From contig JAQSEB010000017.1 of NCBI GenBank assembly GCA_030063045.1, positions 124,001-188,000 on the forward strand: a DNA stretch of 64,000 nt, written 5' to 3'. Origin of the DNA: Pratylenchus scribneri. Lineage: Eukaryota > Nematoda > Chromadorea > Rhabditida > Pratylenchidae. Positions 38,201 to 49,500 of this stretch are shown one piece after another. Below the pieces are notes generated by a model that worked only from the letters and a program-made list of their open reading frames with translations, was not told the origin of the DNA and did not search any database. The stretch's first letter is position 1; the number at the start of each line of letters is the position of its first letter. The position numbers were made by a program, and so were the translations under genes.

Positions 38201-39055
38201 CAAACCGTTCATTGCTCTGATACCAAAATCAATGCCATTTTTGAATTCCCCGTGGACGATAACCCCCAAATCCCAATTTTCACCGCATTCCGTCAAAATT
38301 TCCATTTTCCGCATGTTTTAAACCGGTTTGCAAACCATCTGTTGCGCGCACCAAAAAACTAATGACATATTTGAATCCGCCATGGCCGAAAACGTATAAC
38401 CCCCAATTTTTATAATCCAATTCCTACTTCCACTATAGGGTTAGCTCTGGGGCGGGATATGGCCAAATCATGACTTGCGCATAGAAGTTAACAAACTCCT
38501 CCTAGGCCAAGCTGCGGACACCATCATGCTATATGTCATTTTGAAGCCCACACTTGGGTGCGGGTCATAGGCCAAAAAACATTTCAAAATATCCACTCAC
38601 AAAAAAGTTATTAATGAAAATCTAAAAAATTAGGTCAAATTCTAAGTCCAAAAACCGGTTTTCGCCCTCTGCTAACCACCTGGCCAAAATCAAGCTCATC
38701 CCAAATCATGCCCAAATTAGTTTAAACGGACGCTACTTGGATACATTTTTTCAGGTCCCACCTCCCAACTCTCATCCGGAACCTTATTATACCCGCAAAA
38801 CCGTGTGACATTTCTTTTTATATTATATAGATAAAAAATTTAAATTTTTAAATTTATTATTTTCAGCATAGCAAAGCGGAAATCTACAAAAAATTGGCAA
38901 ATATACATTTGTATGCAAAATTTGTGCCCGCTGAAGAACTTGGCCAATGGTAATTAAATTTATATTTTTATTTAAACAATATTAAAATTACTTGGTAATT
39001 CAGGACTATCGGAAGTCAAATTTGGCGCCCGAAAGAAGAAAAGAATTTGAATTAA
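20235..39055 (+). CDS. Copy 2 of tandem gene (hybrid copy): signal-like N-terminus plus poly(A) polymerase-like C-terminus (27 exons, 2364 aa)
   Basis: Exons: 20235-20322, 20699-20781, 20830-21058, 22217-22541, 23915-24150, 24430-25059, 25407-25715, 26583-26888, 26958-27048, 27092-27342, 27759-28301, 28816-29092, 29478-29761, 30204-30452, 30784-30993, 31229-31621, 31662-32315, 33793-34061, 34108-34293, 34527-34824, 34946-35044, 35452-35853, 36079-36209, 36332-36582, 37062-37227, 38867-38949, 39004-39055. The same phase pattern as copy 1 holds throughout (7095 nt) and I saw no in-frame stop. Up to about 34630 it is nearly identical to copy 3; beyond that it is nearly identical to copy 1. Donors of introns 10 (27343) and 24 (36583) are GC. 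Intron 4 carries a 748-bp foldback element ending 33 bp before the exon 5 acceptor. The catalytic pair in exon 19 reads Asp-Ile-Asn. Confidence 0.8.
21200..21557. mobile_element. Foldback element, intron 3 of copy 2
   Basis: The 358-bp element has inverted arms: GGCCGACACTTGCGGACGAA at the left and the complement of CCGCAAGTGTCG-type sequence at the right, with further inner pairing (GTTATGGCCAAAAAAC against GTTTTTTGGCCATAAC-like sequence). The flanking 8-bp duplication is ATTGAAAG (21192-21199) and ATTGAAGG (21558-21565); it is perfect in the copy 3 orthologue. No open reading frame of note. Confidence 0.75.
21682..22084. mobile_element. Foldback element, type GGTGCTA...GACCCCG, intron 3 of copy 2
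   Basis: The element is 403 bp, flanked by the perfect 8-bp duplication GGTGGGAC (21674-21681 and 22085-22092). The arms repeat GATTCCCGAATA-GTGCAAATATGG-type modules in inverted orientation. The core (about 21740-21995) is a palindrome bounded by ATAAATCAGAAACTGG and CCGGTTTCTGATTTAT, with TGTAGATCTCATC against GATGAGATCTACA inside. The same ends occur at 42030-42431 and 61322-61738. Confidence 0.85.
23134..23881. mobile_element. Foldback element with 15-bp minisatellite arms, intron 4 of copy 2
   Basis: The 748-bp element is flanked by TCAAATGA (23126-23133 and 23882-23889). The empty site survives in copy 3 near 43466. The left arm (about 23144-23435) is about 19 units of GGCAACTCGCCGAAA; the right arm (about 23722-23872) has about ten units in inverted orientation. 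The inner ends of the arms match unit by unit as complements. The middle (about 23440-23710) is the same palindromic core found in the 21682 family. It ends 33 bp before the exon 5 acceptor. No transposase. Confidence 0.88.
25842..26475. repeat. Minisatellite, ~24-bp unit, intron 7 of copy 2
   Basis: Tandem units of CCAAATTAATTCCGCCTATTTTGA-type sequence, preceded by shorter TTTTAATTCCGCCTG units like those in copy 1. It shares the AATTCCGCCT core with the intron 17 arrays. Confidence 0.93.
32370..33610. repeat. Minisatellite, 24-bp unit, intron 17 of copy 2
   Basis: Tandem array of TGATTTTAATAATTCCGCCTGTTC-type units to about 33435, then three 24-bp units of a second type (CCAATTTAATTCCGCCTATTTGCC) at about 33540-33610. 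Both strands are open for long stretches because the unit is a multiple of three. Confidence 0.95.
33793..39055 (+). other. Poly(A) polymerase-homologous module of copy 2 (exons 18-27)
   Basis: The motif order is the same as in copy 1: GSYQLG with SSDINAI in exon 19 (34108-34293), IPHIKF and QMDFDRS in exon 20, the YGGQYGFLNG/NWPWPMP/MPIISPCKPERN series in exon 22 (35452-35853), YTHYIVFYCF in exon 24 and WVIGLEF in exon 25. The family's second active-site Asp is again Asn. The module itself is recombinant: exons 18 and 19 and the start of exon 20 match copy 3, the rest matches copy 1. Confidence 0.88.
37674..38832. repeat. 1.16-kb repeat-rich insertion in intron 25 of copy 2
   Basis: Near-identical to 17332-18490 in copy 1, with the same GGCTCGCTTCGCTCGCC hairpins and ~130-bp AACCGGTTTGCAAACC units. 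Its presence here follows from the copy-1 origin of the right half of copy 2. Confidence 0.6.
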
Positions 39056-40577
39056 ATTGACAAATTTTAATTTTTGATAAATGATAAATTTCCTAAATAT
39101 TTTATTTTATTCAATTTTTTGAAAATTTCTGGCTTTTCTATTCATATTGTTAATTTTTTTCGACTAAATTTATTTTAATTAATTTAACATTTACATTCTT
39201 ATAAAAGATATTCTCTCTTTTTTATTTATTTATGAATATTTTGATAATTAGACTATAAAAATTATAAAAGTACTATTATAAATTGATCCATAATAAATTT
39301 TACAATAAAATATTGGTAATATTTAATTTGTAGAAACAATTAAATTTGCAAAAAAAAAATTGTCGAAACATAATCTTTTTTATTGCTTATTAATATTATT
39401 AGCCAAAAATACATGTGTAGCTCATGACATGTTTAGAGTTTAGTTAGGAATTTTATCGAAATTCATTTGGCCAAATTATATGGCCTAAATTGAATCATTT
39501 TTTTTAGATGTGAATTTTTTTCAAATTCAGCAATTTGCAAATTAAATACCAATTATATTTATTTATTTTTCAAAATAATTGCTAATCAATATTGGAAATG
39601 TTCTTTATACTAAAACCGGTTTAGTTGCTGGCCTCGTCGATAATATAAAAAAAATCCCCAATTTTGCTTTACACCTTCAAAAAGTGCCCACTGGGAAAAT
39701 ATCCCCATAACTTGAGCTTTTCATTTTTCTTTTTCCCTGTCATTTTGTAGCTAATTTTATGCCTAATAATATACTATAAACAATGCCATTCCAGCTTTAC
39801 CACCTTCGGCACCAGACAATTTCGTCCGCAAGTGTCGGCCAACCAATTAAACGAAGAATATTTTAAAAGCATTTTTGATGCCTGTTAAAATTTGCCTTGA
39901 AATAATTGAATTTTTAACTCAAAAAATATTTTGAATTATAAAAATTTTGTATCAAGATATTAATAAATTTGTTAGATAAATATTCCCTTTAATCACAACA
40001 AATTTTAGGGCGATAGGAGGCCATTACCCAATGTTAGTGGTTGTTATGCCCCAGGTAATAATTTATTTAATTTAAATGTTGAATATTATATTTATAATTT
40101 TCAGATATTCATACCCGTATCAGCTATTTACTAATTTTATTTGCGCATCTCTTCCCAATTAAAATAGACCAAGCGAAACTTTTAATGCTTTGCTGTTTTA
40201 TGTCTATGGGGATGGCTTTTATTTGGGGAATGGAAGAGAAGGAATATATGGGTAATATGGAATTGAGAGGAAAATTGCGCGCGGGCATCGGCATTGGCAC
40301 AAGAATCAACCGTTCCATTTATGGATGGCTCAAAAAAATGAGTGCGTGAAAGGGAGGATGCAAAATGGATAATACCTTCATTTTCATTTTTCTTTCATTC
40401 AAAAATCAATGCTATCGACTAAAATTCTCTTCTCATCTAAAGCCATATAATAAAAAATTATATTTTATTCACAATTTTAATAATAAAATAACATTTTAAT
40501 TTTTACGAAAATGAAAAATGAAGTTTAAAATTATTTAATAAAATAATAAAAATTTATTTTTATTTTATATATTCAAA
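39056..40577. other. Spacer between copies 2 and 3
   Basis: Nearly identical to 18714-20234. It contains the same foldback relic (about 39742-39850) and the same doubtful two-exon fragment (40009-40054 and 40105-40349). Nothing else recognisable. Confidence 0.6.
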
Positions 40578-43500
40578 ATGAACTTTATCAATCAAATTAT
40601 AAATATGCTATTTTATTTGCTTCTATTTAATCAAAATATTCTCATGACAATGCAGAATGATATTGGTAATTTTTTACATACAGTATTATAATTGTAAATT
40701 AATTATTTATAAAATATTTCACTGTCTACAGATATTATAATTAAAAAATAAATATTATAATTAAATTAAAAATTTTGATATTTTTTGATTTATTGGAGCT
40801 TAGATCCATTGAATTGTTAAATTAAAATTATTTCTATTAAAGTTTATCGGTTTTTTTTGAAAATATATACCTGGAAAAAATTAATATAATTCAGAAATTT
40901 TTTGGTTTTTTTTATTAAAATGAATTTTGGCCATTTTTAATTAATATATTAATGTAATAATAAATTCGTTAAAATATCATTCCTTTTAGAATGGAATTGA
41001 AAAAATGGCAATTATTTTTTAATTTATTTTTTTTTGTTTAAGAATTCAATTTGGACCAAGAATACACCAATTTATTGTTGCTCTCCAATTTTGATTCTGC
41101 CAAACAACCGGGCATTGATGAAGAAGTCCTCTTAAAATATAATTTAAAATTTAATTAAATAATCCCCTTATAGCAAATAAATTTGGAACGACGAATGCAA
41201 TTCCGTCTGATCGCTTGGAATATTGCGGAAAAATATGGCCTTGAAAATGAGATGAAAAAATTGGCGCGAAACAAAAAAGGCGAAATTGTGGACATGATCA
41301 AATTTGCTTGCGAATTATGGGACAAAACAATAAAGGAAGAACAAAGGCAAGAAGGCAAAATTATTCAAAAAAATCCGGAACGAGATCGCCAATTGAGAAA
41401 AGGTTGCTTTGAAATTATATACCGTTTATACTCTTTTGAAACTTCAAAGGGGTATTATTTTTGAATCATCCCTGAAGATGGGGAATTATTAGAGAGTGGG
41501 GAATTATTGGAGTATAAGGAATAATTTTCGATGTCATTGAAAGGGGTTGGCCGACACTTGCGGACGAAATGGTTTGGTACCGATAATGACAAAGCTGCTG
41601 TGGCATTGTTAATGCCATATTATTAAGCATAAAATTAGCTACAAAATGATATCAAACACATTAACCAATGTTGAATATTCACCGAGTTATGGCCAAAAAA
41701 CCTTTGATTTAATTAAAATTGTGTTTTTGGCCGTTTTTTGGCCATAACTCGGTGAATATTAAACTTTGGCCAAAACTTTTGATGTCATTTTGTAGCTAAT
41801 TTTATGCCTAATAATATGGTATAAACAATGCCACAACAGCTTTACTACCTTCGGTTCCAGACTGGTACGTCCGCAAGTGTCGGGTCCGCAAGTGTCGCAG
41901 TACGATTGAAAGGTGGGGAGGTTAGAGTTTAGATTAGAAATAAATAAGATAATTTTTACCCAATCCTATCTCTGATTTAGTATCCCTAAATGACTATAGC
42001 TCTAATCATGATGACCCCATAGGTGGGACGGTGCTATGTCGATTCCCGAATAGTGCAAATATGGCCTTTTTCGTTATACAATAAATCAGAAACTGGTTTT
42101 AACCCTATAAATCTTAAAACAACTTGTAGATCTCATCAAGACGAATCTAATGGTATATAATTTGTCATGGTTTGGTTTCAAAATTAAGGAGTTTTAAACC
42201 AAAAACTTAAAAATATGGTTTAAGCGGTTTAACTATTTAATTTTTGGCTTCAAATTGACTTTTTATATACCAAACGATGTGTATTGATGAGATCTACAAA
42301 ATGGTATAAGGTTTGTAGGGTCTAAAACCGTTTTCTGATTTATTATAAGTCGAAAAAGCCCACATTTGCACTATTCAGGACAGGACCACATTTGCACGGT
42401 CCTTTGCTTATTCGGGAATTGACCCCGTACGGGTGGGACCCTTCACTTTTCCAAAGTGTGCACACAAGCTTGGATAAGTAACCTTGGTGTATTTCCAGAA
42501 TACACCAATTTCCAATAATATCCGTAAAATATATATGAATAATGTGCATGAATATAATTTTTAGAACTTCGAAAGCAGTGGGAAGAAGAACCCTTCAGCA
42601 TGTCTGAATTAGCCCAAATGACATTCGCCGATTGTGCCCGACTGGAATTCCATCTGAATGACAAATCTGACCCATTTGAAGAAATGCCAAAATGGGTTAA
42701 CAACTTTTTTTTAGATGCAAACCAAATGCATTTGGAAGCGTTGACAAAATTATTAAGTGGAAATGTATTGGAGGAGCAAAATTTCGACTTTTGGTGGACA
42801 AAATTCCAAAAGAGAATACAAGAATTGCGGGATGAGGAGCAGATAAAAAATGCATTGGAATTGGAAGATGTAGAAGCAAAAATGGGCAGGTAGATAATTT
42901 TTTTGGTGTAAAACCGTTTTAAAAACTTTTTTATTTTTTATAACATTTTCATATTTTATTATCTCTAAAAATGTATATTTTTATTTTTTTTTATAGTTTT
43001 TTAATAATCTTTAAAATATCAGAAATAAAATTGCATTTAATACGTCCGATTGAAAATCTCCAAAAAAAATTTTGAAGAATTTTTGTAGAAAAAAAAATAA
43101 TTGAGGAAATCTACCGGTGATCCCGATTGATCATCCGTTATAGCTTATAGGGTTATTTTAGGGTCTTTAGGGAATAAGTATCATCTCAAGTATCCCTAAT
43201 ACTAACCCTAATCACCATTATAAAGGACCCTTCATTTCAAAATGATCTGGGTACAGACTATGTACAAATAATCGAAAAGTATCAAAATATTTTCCTATAG
43301 TGGCTTCTTACTCTTACGTCTTACCAGTTACCACTAATCTCGTCTCCATTTTCGACTTGAACTTCAAATAGTATTTAAGATTTAACTGATTTTTCTAATA
43401 TATAATACCAAAAAAAAAAATAAAAAAAATTGCATTTTATGATCAAAAAATGAAAACATAAATTATCAAAATGAATACTGACTATATCAAATTTTGCAGG

Positions 43501-46500
43501 TCCAAGGCAATTGTTCCATTCATTGGGAGCAAAAAGAAGGAGATTCCATTGAAAGGGGTCAAAGAAAATGAAGGAAGCCAATTCCTACATGAAATGCGCA
43601 AATTAGCAATAAATTCCATAACAAAGGATGGACAGGAAGAAATGAAATTGGTGAAACGGCGAATTATAAAAATGACATCAGCAAAAACATTGATAGAATT
43701 GGAGCAATTGTATCCGACAATACTTGGAATTGGTAATTTTATTAATTATATATCGATGCTTATATAAATAAAAATGTAATTTTTGATACGAATTTTTTAA
43801 CAAGAACATTAAACATTTTTTTATTATTTTAATAACAATTTTTATATACAAATTCTTTATCAATCCGCCAATTTGATTTAAATAGAATTTTCAAAAAAAA
43901 TTATTATGGACAAGATTTTTTCTTATTTTTAAAATAAATTAATCAGTTAAAATTGTATCGCTTTAAAAATTAATTAATTTTATTCAACCATTCTCCCTTA
44001 TTTTCAATGCCAGGCACAATTGAGGAAGAAAAGGCCCTTGAGCTATATAAAAATATTAGCAAGGCTACAAATGAAGCGGAAATGACTTTATGGGAATTTC
44101 GAATGTCCGGTGCATTCCTTTATGGCAGAATATGGCGTGAATTATTTGATCAACTTTTTGGCAATGTAGAAAATGAAGAAAACATTCGAATTCATTTGAA
44201 TCAACTTTTTGAAATTTCTAAAAAATTTTCAATCTTCTCAAATTTAACAAATTTTAACAAATATGATGGTGAAAAAATTTGTTTGGAATTATTGCAACTT
44301 TGGAGGAAAATTATGGGTGGAAATGAAGATCATGAAAACGCCGATAAAATGGAAAAGAATTTTGAAGTGAATAGAATGGCAATTAGAAAGGAATTACTGT
44401 GGAAGGAACATTGGGCATGGCTTGATGTATTAAAAAAGATGGATAAGCCATTGTTGGACAGCAATTACAATCCGGGAAATATTTATAAATTTTCGGAATT
44501 TTTTGGTGGTTTTGAACAAATTTGGTCTAAAATTAATGAGATGGAAAAATCCGGCGAAAGACCTCTCCAATTGGACAGAGTTGCTGCTACTGAAAATCCG
44601 CGGGAAAATTTTATAGACAGGATGTTGGCGCCATTCAGAACGAGTATAATTTCCATCATAATTCTAATAAAACAAATAGTAATAAATAGCGTAAATTATA
44701 TATTTTTAATATTTTAAATAAGTCGATTTTGGAATTAAATTACCTTTTCGCTTTAATCTAATATTAATTTTTAATATTTTTGTTTAAATTTTGATTAATT
44801 TTAATTTTTTTGAGGAGTAATTTTATAATATTTGGCATTTAAACTTAATTAAATTTGTAAAGTTAATCTGAAGATTATATAGTAGATTAATTAAATATTT
44901 AATTTAAAATTTATAAAAATTCATAAATAAAATTTAAAATTTTCTCATTCATCAAAAAGTCTTTAAATAAATAAAAAAATTTTGTTTAAGAACTCACCGA
45001 TTTGCGTATGATTTATAACATCGAGGATTATTTTGATAAAATTGTTCTAATTAGCGAGAGTTTTCGTTTTTGGGCTCGTGGAATGATGTGGAAAACAACC
45101 GGCAATATTAAAAGAAGTATTTTGGGTTTGGACATGCTGATTTGGATGTCAATTTTGGATGAACATTTTGATCAAATTTCAACCAAAAATAATGATCAAC
45201 AATTGGTGAATGCATGGTGGAACGCTCGAGTGGAAATGGAAATTTTTCACGATTCATTGGCCATAAGGGAGGGTGGATATGAGGGAGTTGAAAAACCTGG
45301 TGAGTGCATTATAATAAAATTATTATAAAAAATACTTTCGTTTCGCTTGTTCTTATTTTAATTTTCCTAATATTATTTCGCAAATCGCATCTGGTTCTAG
45401 ATTTTTATATTTTATCTTAATTCCACTTGTTTTAATTCCGCCTGTTTTAATTCTGCTTATTTTTAATTCTGCCTGTTTTTAATTCCGCTTGTTTTAATTC
45501 TGCCTGTTTTAATTTGGACTATTTTTTAATTCCGCCTATTTTCTCCCAAATTAATTCCGCCTATTTTGACCCAAATTAATTCCGCCTATTTTGACCCAAA
45601 TTATTTCCGCCTGTTTTGATCCAAATTAATTCCACCTATTTTGACCCAAATTATTTCCGCCTGTTTTGATCCAAATTAATTCCGCCTATTTTGACCCAAA
45701 TTATTTCCGCCTGTTTTGATCCAAATTAATTCCACCTATTTTGACCCAAATTAATTCCGCCTATTTTCTCCCAAATTAATTCCGCCTGTTTTGACTCAAA
45801 TTAATTCCGCCTGCTTTATCCCAAATTAATTCCGCCTATTTTCTCCCAAATTAATTCTGCCTGTTTTGATCCAAATTAATTCCATCTATTTTGACCCAAA
45901 TTAATTTCGCCTATTTTGACCCAAATTAATTCCGCCTATTTTCTCCCAAATTAATTCCGCCTGTTTTGACTCAAATTAATTCCGCCTGCTTTATCCCAAA
46001 TTAATTCCGCCTATTTTCTCCCAAATTAATTCCGCCTGCTTTATCCCAAATTAATTCCGCCTATTTTCTCCCAAATTAATTCTGCCTGTTTTGATCCAAA
46101 TTAATTCCATCTATTTTGACCCAAATTAATTTCGCCTATTTTGACCGAAATTAATTCTGCTTATTTAGTATTAAATTAATTTCCTTTTATTTTGCACTTA
46201 ATTCTGCCTCTTTTTAATTCCTCCTATTATAGAATAATTCTCCGTGTAATTCTAAATTACAAATCTTCGAGTTTAAATGAACAATTTTTATAAAAAAATT
46301 AAATATTTATTTTAAGCATTATACATGCTGAATTGGATGTATTTGCTTAAGCACCAAAAATGTATAACAAAAAATGAAGCAGAAAGCATAACCCACAATA
46401 GAGAATTCGAAGAGGATGAAAAGGAGGAAAATCGAAAAGAAATGAATAAAAATTTAAAAAATTATATCGAAAAATGCAAAAAAGTGGCTAAAAAATTCAC

Positions 46501-49500
46501 AGATAAAAATAGAAAGTATTTTGATGAACATGCAATTCGCAAATCACGTTGGGATTATTTAAAGCAACTAATTCAGGAAGGCGAACGATTCTATTCTTTA
46601 TTTATTGCTACCATTTTGGCAGGTAAGCAAATATATTTAATATAAACTAATATATTAAAATCAAGTAACAATAATTAATAATTAATTATATAAAATTTTT
46701 AGACAAAATAGAAAACCAAGAAATATTGACAAAAATTGAAGAATTGATTGGCAGTGAATTTTTAGATGAATTAAAGGAAATAAGTAGAAAAACGTTTGTG
46801 ACAAAATTATTTTTAAAAATAAATAAATATTTCCAGCACTTGCCGCCGAAATTTAGTAGAGAAATGGATTGAAATATTCCAAATTTTGGATAAAAAGAGC
46901 CGATTCCAAACCAGCCTGGATTCCATGTATTTTTATACCAAATTTTTAATTAATGACAAAAAATATTACTCTAAAAAATTACAAAATGCGCAAATTTACT
47001 ATCAACGTGAAGACTCCAGAAGAATTTATGACACAACAATACGAATCGAACAACAAATTGCCAATGTGTTAGAGATTGAAGAAAAAGGCAAATTTTTTAA
47101 TTACCGAATTAAAAATTTGAAAAAGTCGATTTCGAACAAAAAATTTAATGGACAATGTCTTTTGCCTTTTATCCGAAAATTGATGTTTTATATTCTCTTT
47201 CAACTATTGCAAAATTTGATAACATTCTAGCTGTATTTTTGAGAAAATTTTTTAGTCAATAAAGAAGAAACTTAAATGGGCCAAGGGCCAAAATGAAAAG
47301 TTAAAAAAAAAGATTAGGCATAGAGTCAGTTCAACATTGTTTATTAAAATGAAATTTGATTTGGCCATATTTTATGGCATAAAAAAATTGCACAATTTTC
47401 AATTTGAAATTTTTTTTGCCAAATTAATATTTTTTTGTTATTTAATATTATTTTAGAGCAAACATATATAAATTTAAATTAAATTATTATTTTTAATTTA
47501 AAGATGAACTAGAGAACCCAACAACAAATCGCACAAAAAACAATGAAAAAACCGTCAATTTTACTAGACAAATCAACATGATCCGTTCCATCAAAATGAT
47601 CAACGATTTATCGATAATGATTGATGAAGCACAAAAGACCGGAATGCCAGAAATCCCTGAATATAATAAAATTCAAATGGTCAGTAGCGAATTTGTGCAA
47701 GCAAATTTCGATAAAATTGTGGAGGAATTGAGAAATTATCATATGAAAAATGTGGATTTTAAACGATTCGCAGGCGTTCTACAATCGGATCCACAGTTGG
47801 TAGATGTTATACGGAATGAAGTGGGCTCAGTTTACACGTTGAACACATTGTTGGGCTACAATGACAATGTAAAGGAAAAAAGAAATATTGATATTGAAAC
47901 TGCCGGTTGGAATGACATGGCCAAAGGTGACAATGAGATTGGTGAAGTTGTGAAGAAAGCAAAACGAAATATTGAAATTGTTTGGGAGGAAGCAACCATC
48001 AAAGGGGCTGGAAGCAATTTGGACAATCCATTGCGCGACATTAATTGTAGGACAATTTTTATATATATAAATTAATAAAATACATTTGGCTCTACTCAAA
48101 ATTTTATAATAAAATTTTAACTCTTATAAATTTTTCAAAATTTTATTTTAAAAATTTAATTTAAAAAATTGGAAAATGGTGAAAATTATATTTTAATAGC
48201 CGTGAATTTAAACAGTCATTTAAGGGAAAAATAGAAATTGGTCGCAAAATGATCATTGATTCATTTTATTAAATTATTATTTTAAAAAATAGAAAAAAAT
48301 GTAAATTTTTAAAAAAATCAATTTAAAAATCAAAAATTATTAAAATTTTTATTTATTAAATATATATCATATTAATTAAATAATTTAATTTTTAATTAGA
48401 GATTTTTAATTATATTTGGGATTTTGCGTCTAAATATTGAGAAAATAAATGGTCGAGAAATGATTTTTAAAAGAAAGAATTTTTCTACTTTTTAATAACC
48501 ATTGGAATTTATATTTTTTGCTCAAAAATAAATTTGAATGTAAAATATTTTTTACTGCAGTTTTCAATGATAAACGGCTTTTGGAAAATTACGCATTGTC
48601 ATTAAAAAAATACAAATTGAAGGAGGGAGAAAATTCGCCAACAATAATGCATTCATTGGCAGCAAATATTTTGGTTTTCATGCAACATTTTGAACAATTG
48701 GTGATGAGATCAGGTAGACTTCTCCCAAAATTGGAATCAATACGATCAAAATATGGCGAACAAATTCGCCTATTTGCCCGAATTGAATATGACAAATTGT
48801 TGACTGATTTTGGGCAAGTCAAATTCCATGTTCAAAGGTGAGAGACTATTGGGGTTAGGCCAAAATATCTGAAAATGAAAATTATATTGGTAATAATATT
48901 TTTTAAAAATTAATCAATTGAAAAAACATTTTTACTTTTTTCCCAAATTTAAAATAATTTTATAGAAATTTATTATCTAAAACGTAGAAGCGATTTTAAT
49001 TAAATTTTTAATTTTTTTAGAATGTCCAAAAAATTAAATGAAATAAATTAAAATCATATTTCTATTAATAATATTTGAAAAAGATTAAAATAGGTATTAA
49101 AAAAATTAAATTTAAGAATAAAAGTATTATAAAATATTGAAAAAATGTTTTCATATTTAATAAATTAAAAATACCGAGAATTTTTCAAACATTTAATGGT
49201 TTTTATTTTAAAATTTTTAAAGGGAATTCTTCGCTCGACTGCTATCAGAAATAAATAGTAGATCAAAAAAGGAAATTATCCCGGAAATTTTGCAAAATTA
49301 TCGTGTAGAAAAAATTGCCATAGAAAACGAAAATGACAAATTATTTGAGGATTACGACGAAAATATTCAAAAATTCCATTCCAATGCATTTCTCCGATTA
49401 TTAAGGCAAGAAAAGGAAGATAAGAAAAAGGAGGAAGAAAATGAGAAAGAGGAAAATAAAGGCAAAAATGGGGGCAAAAAATTATCATTTGCAAAAATAA

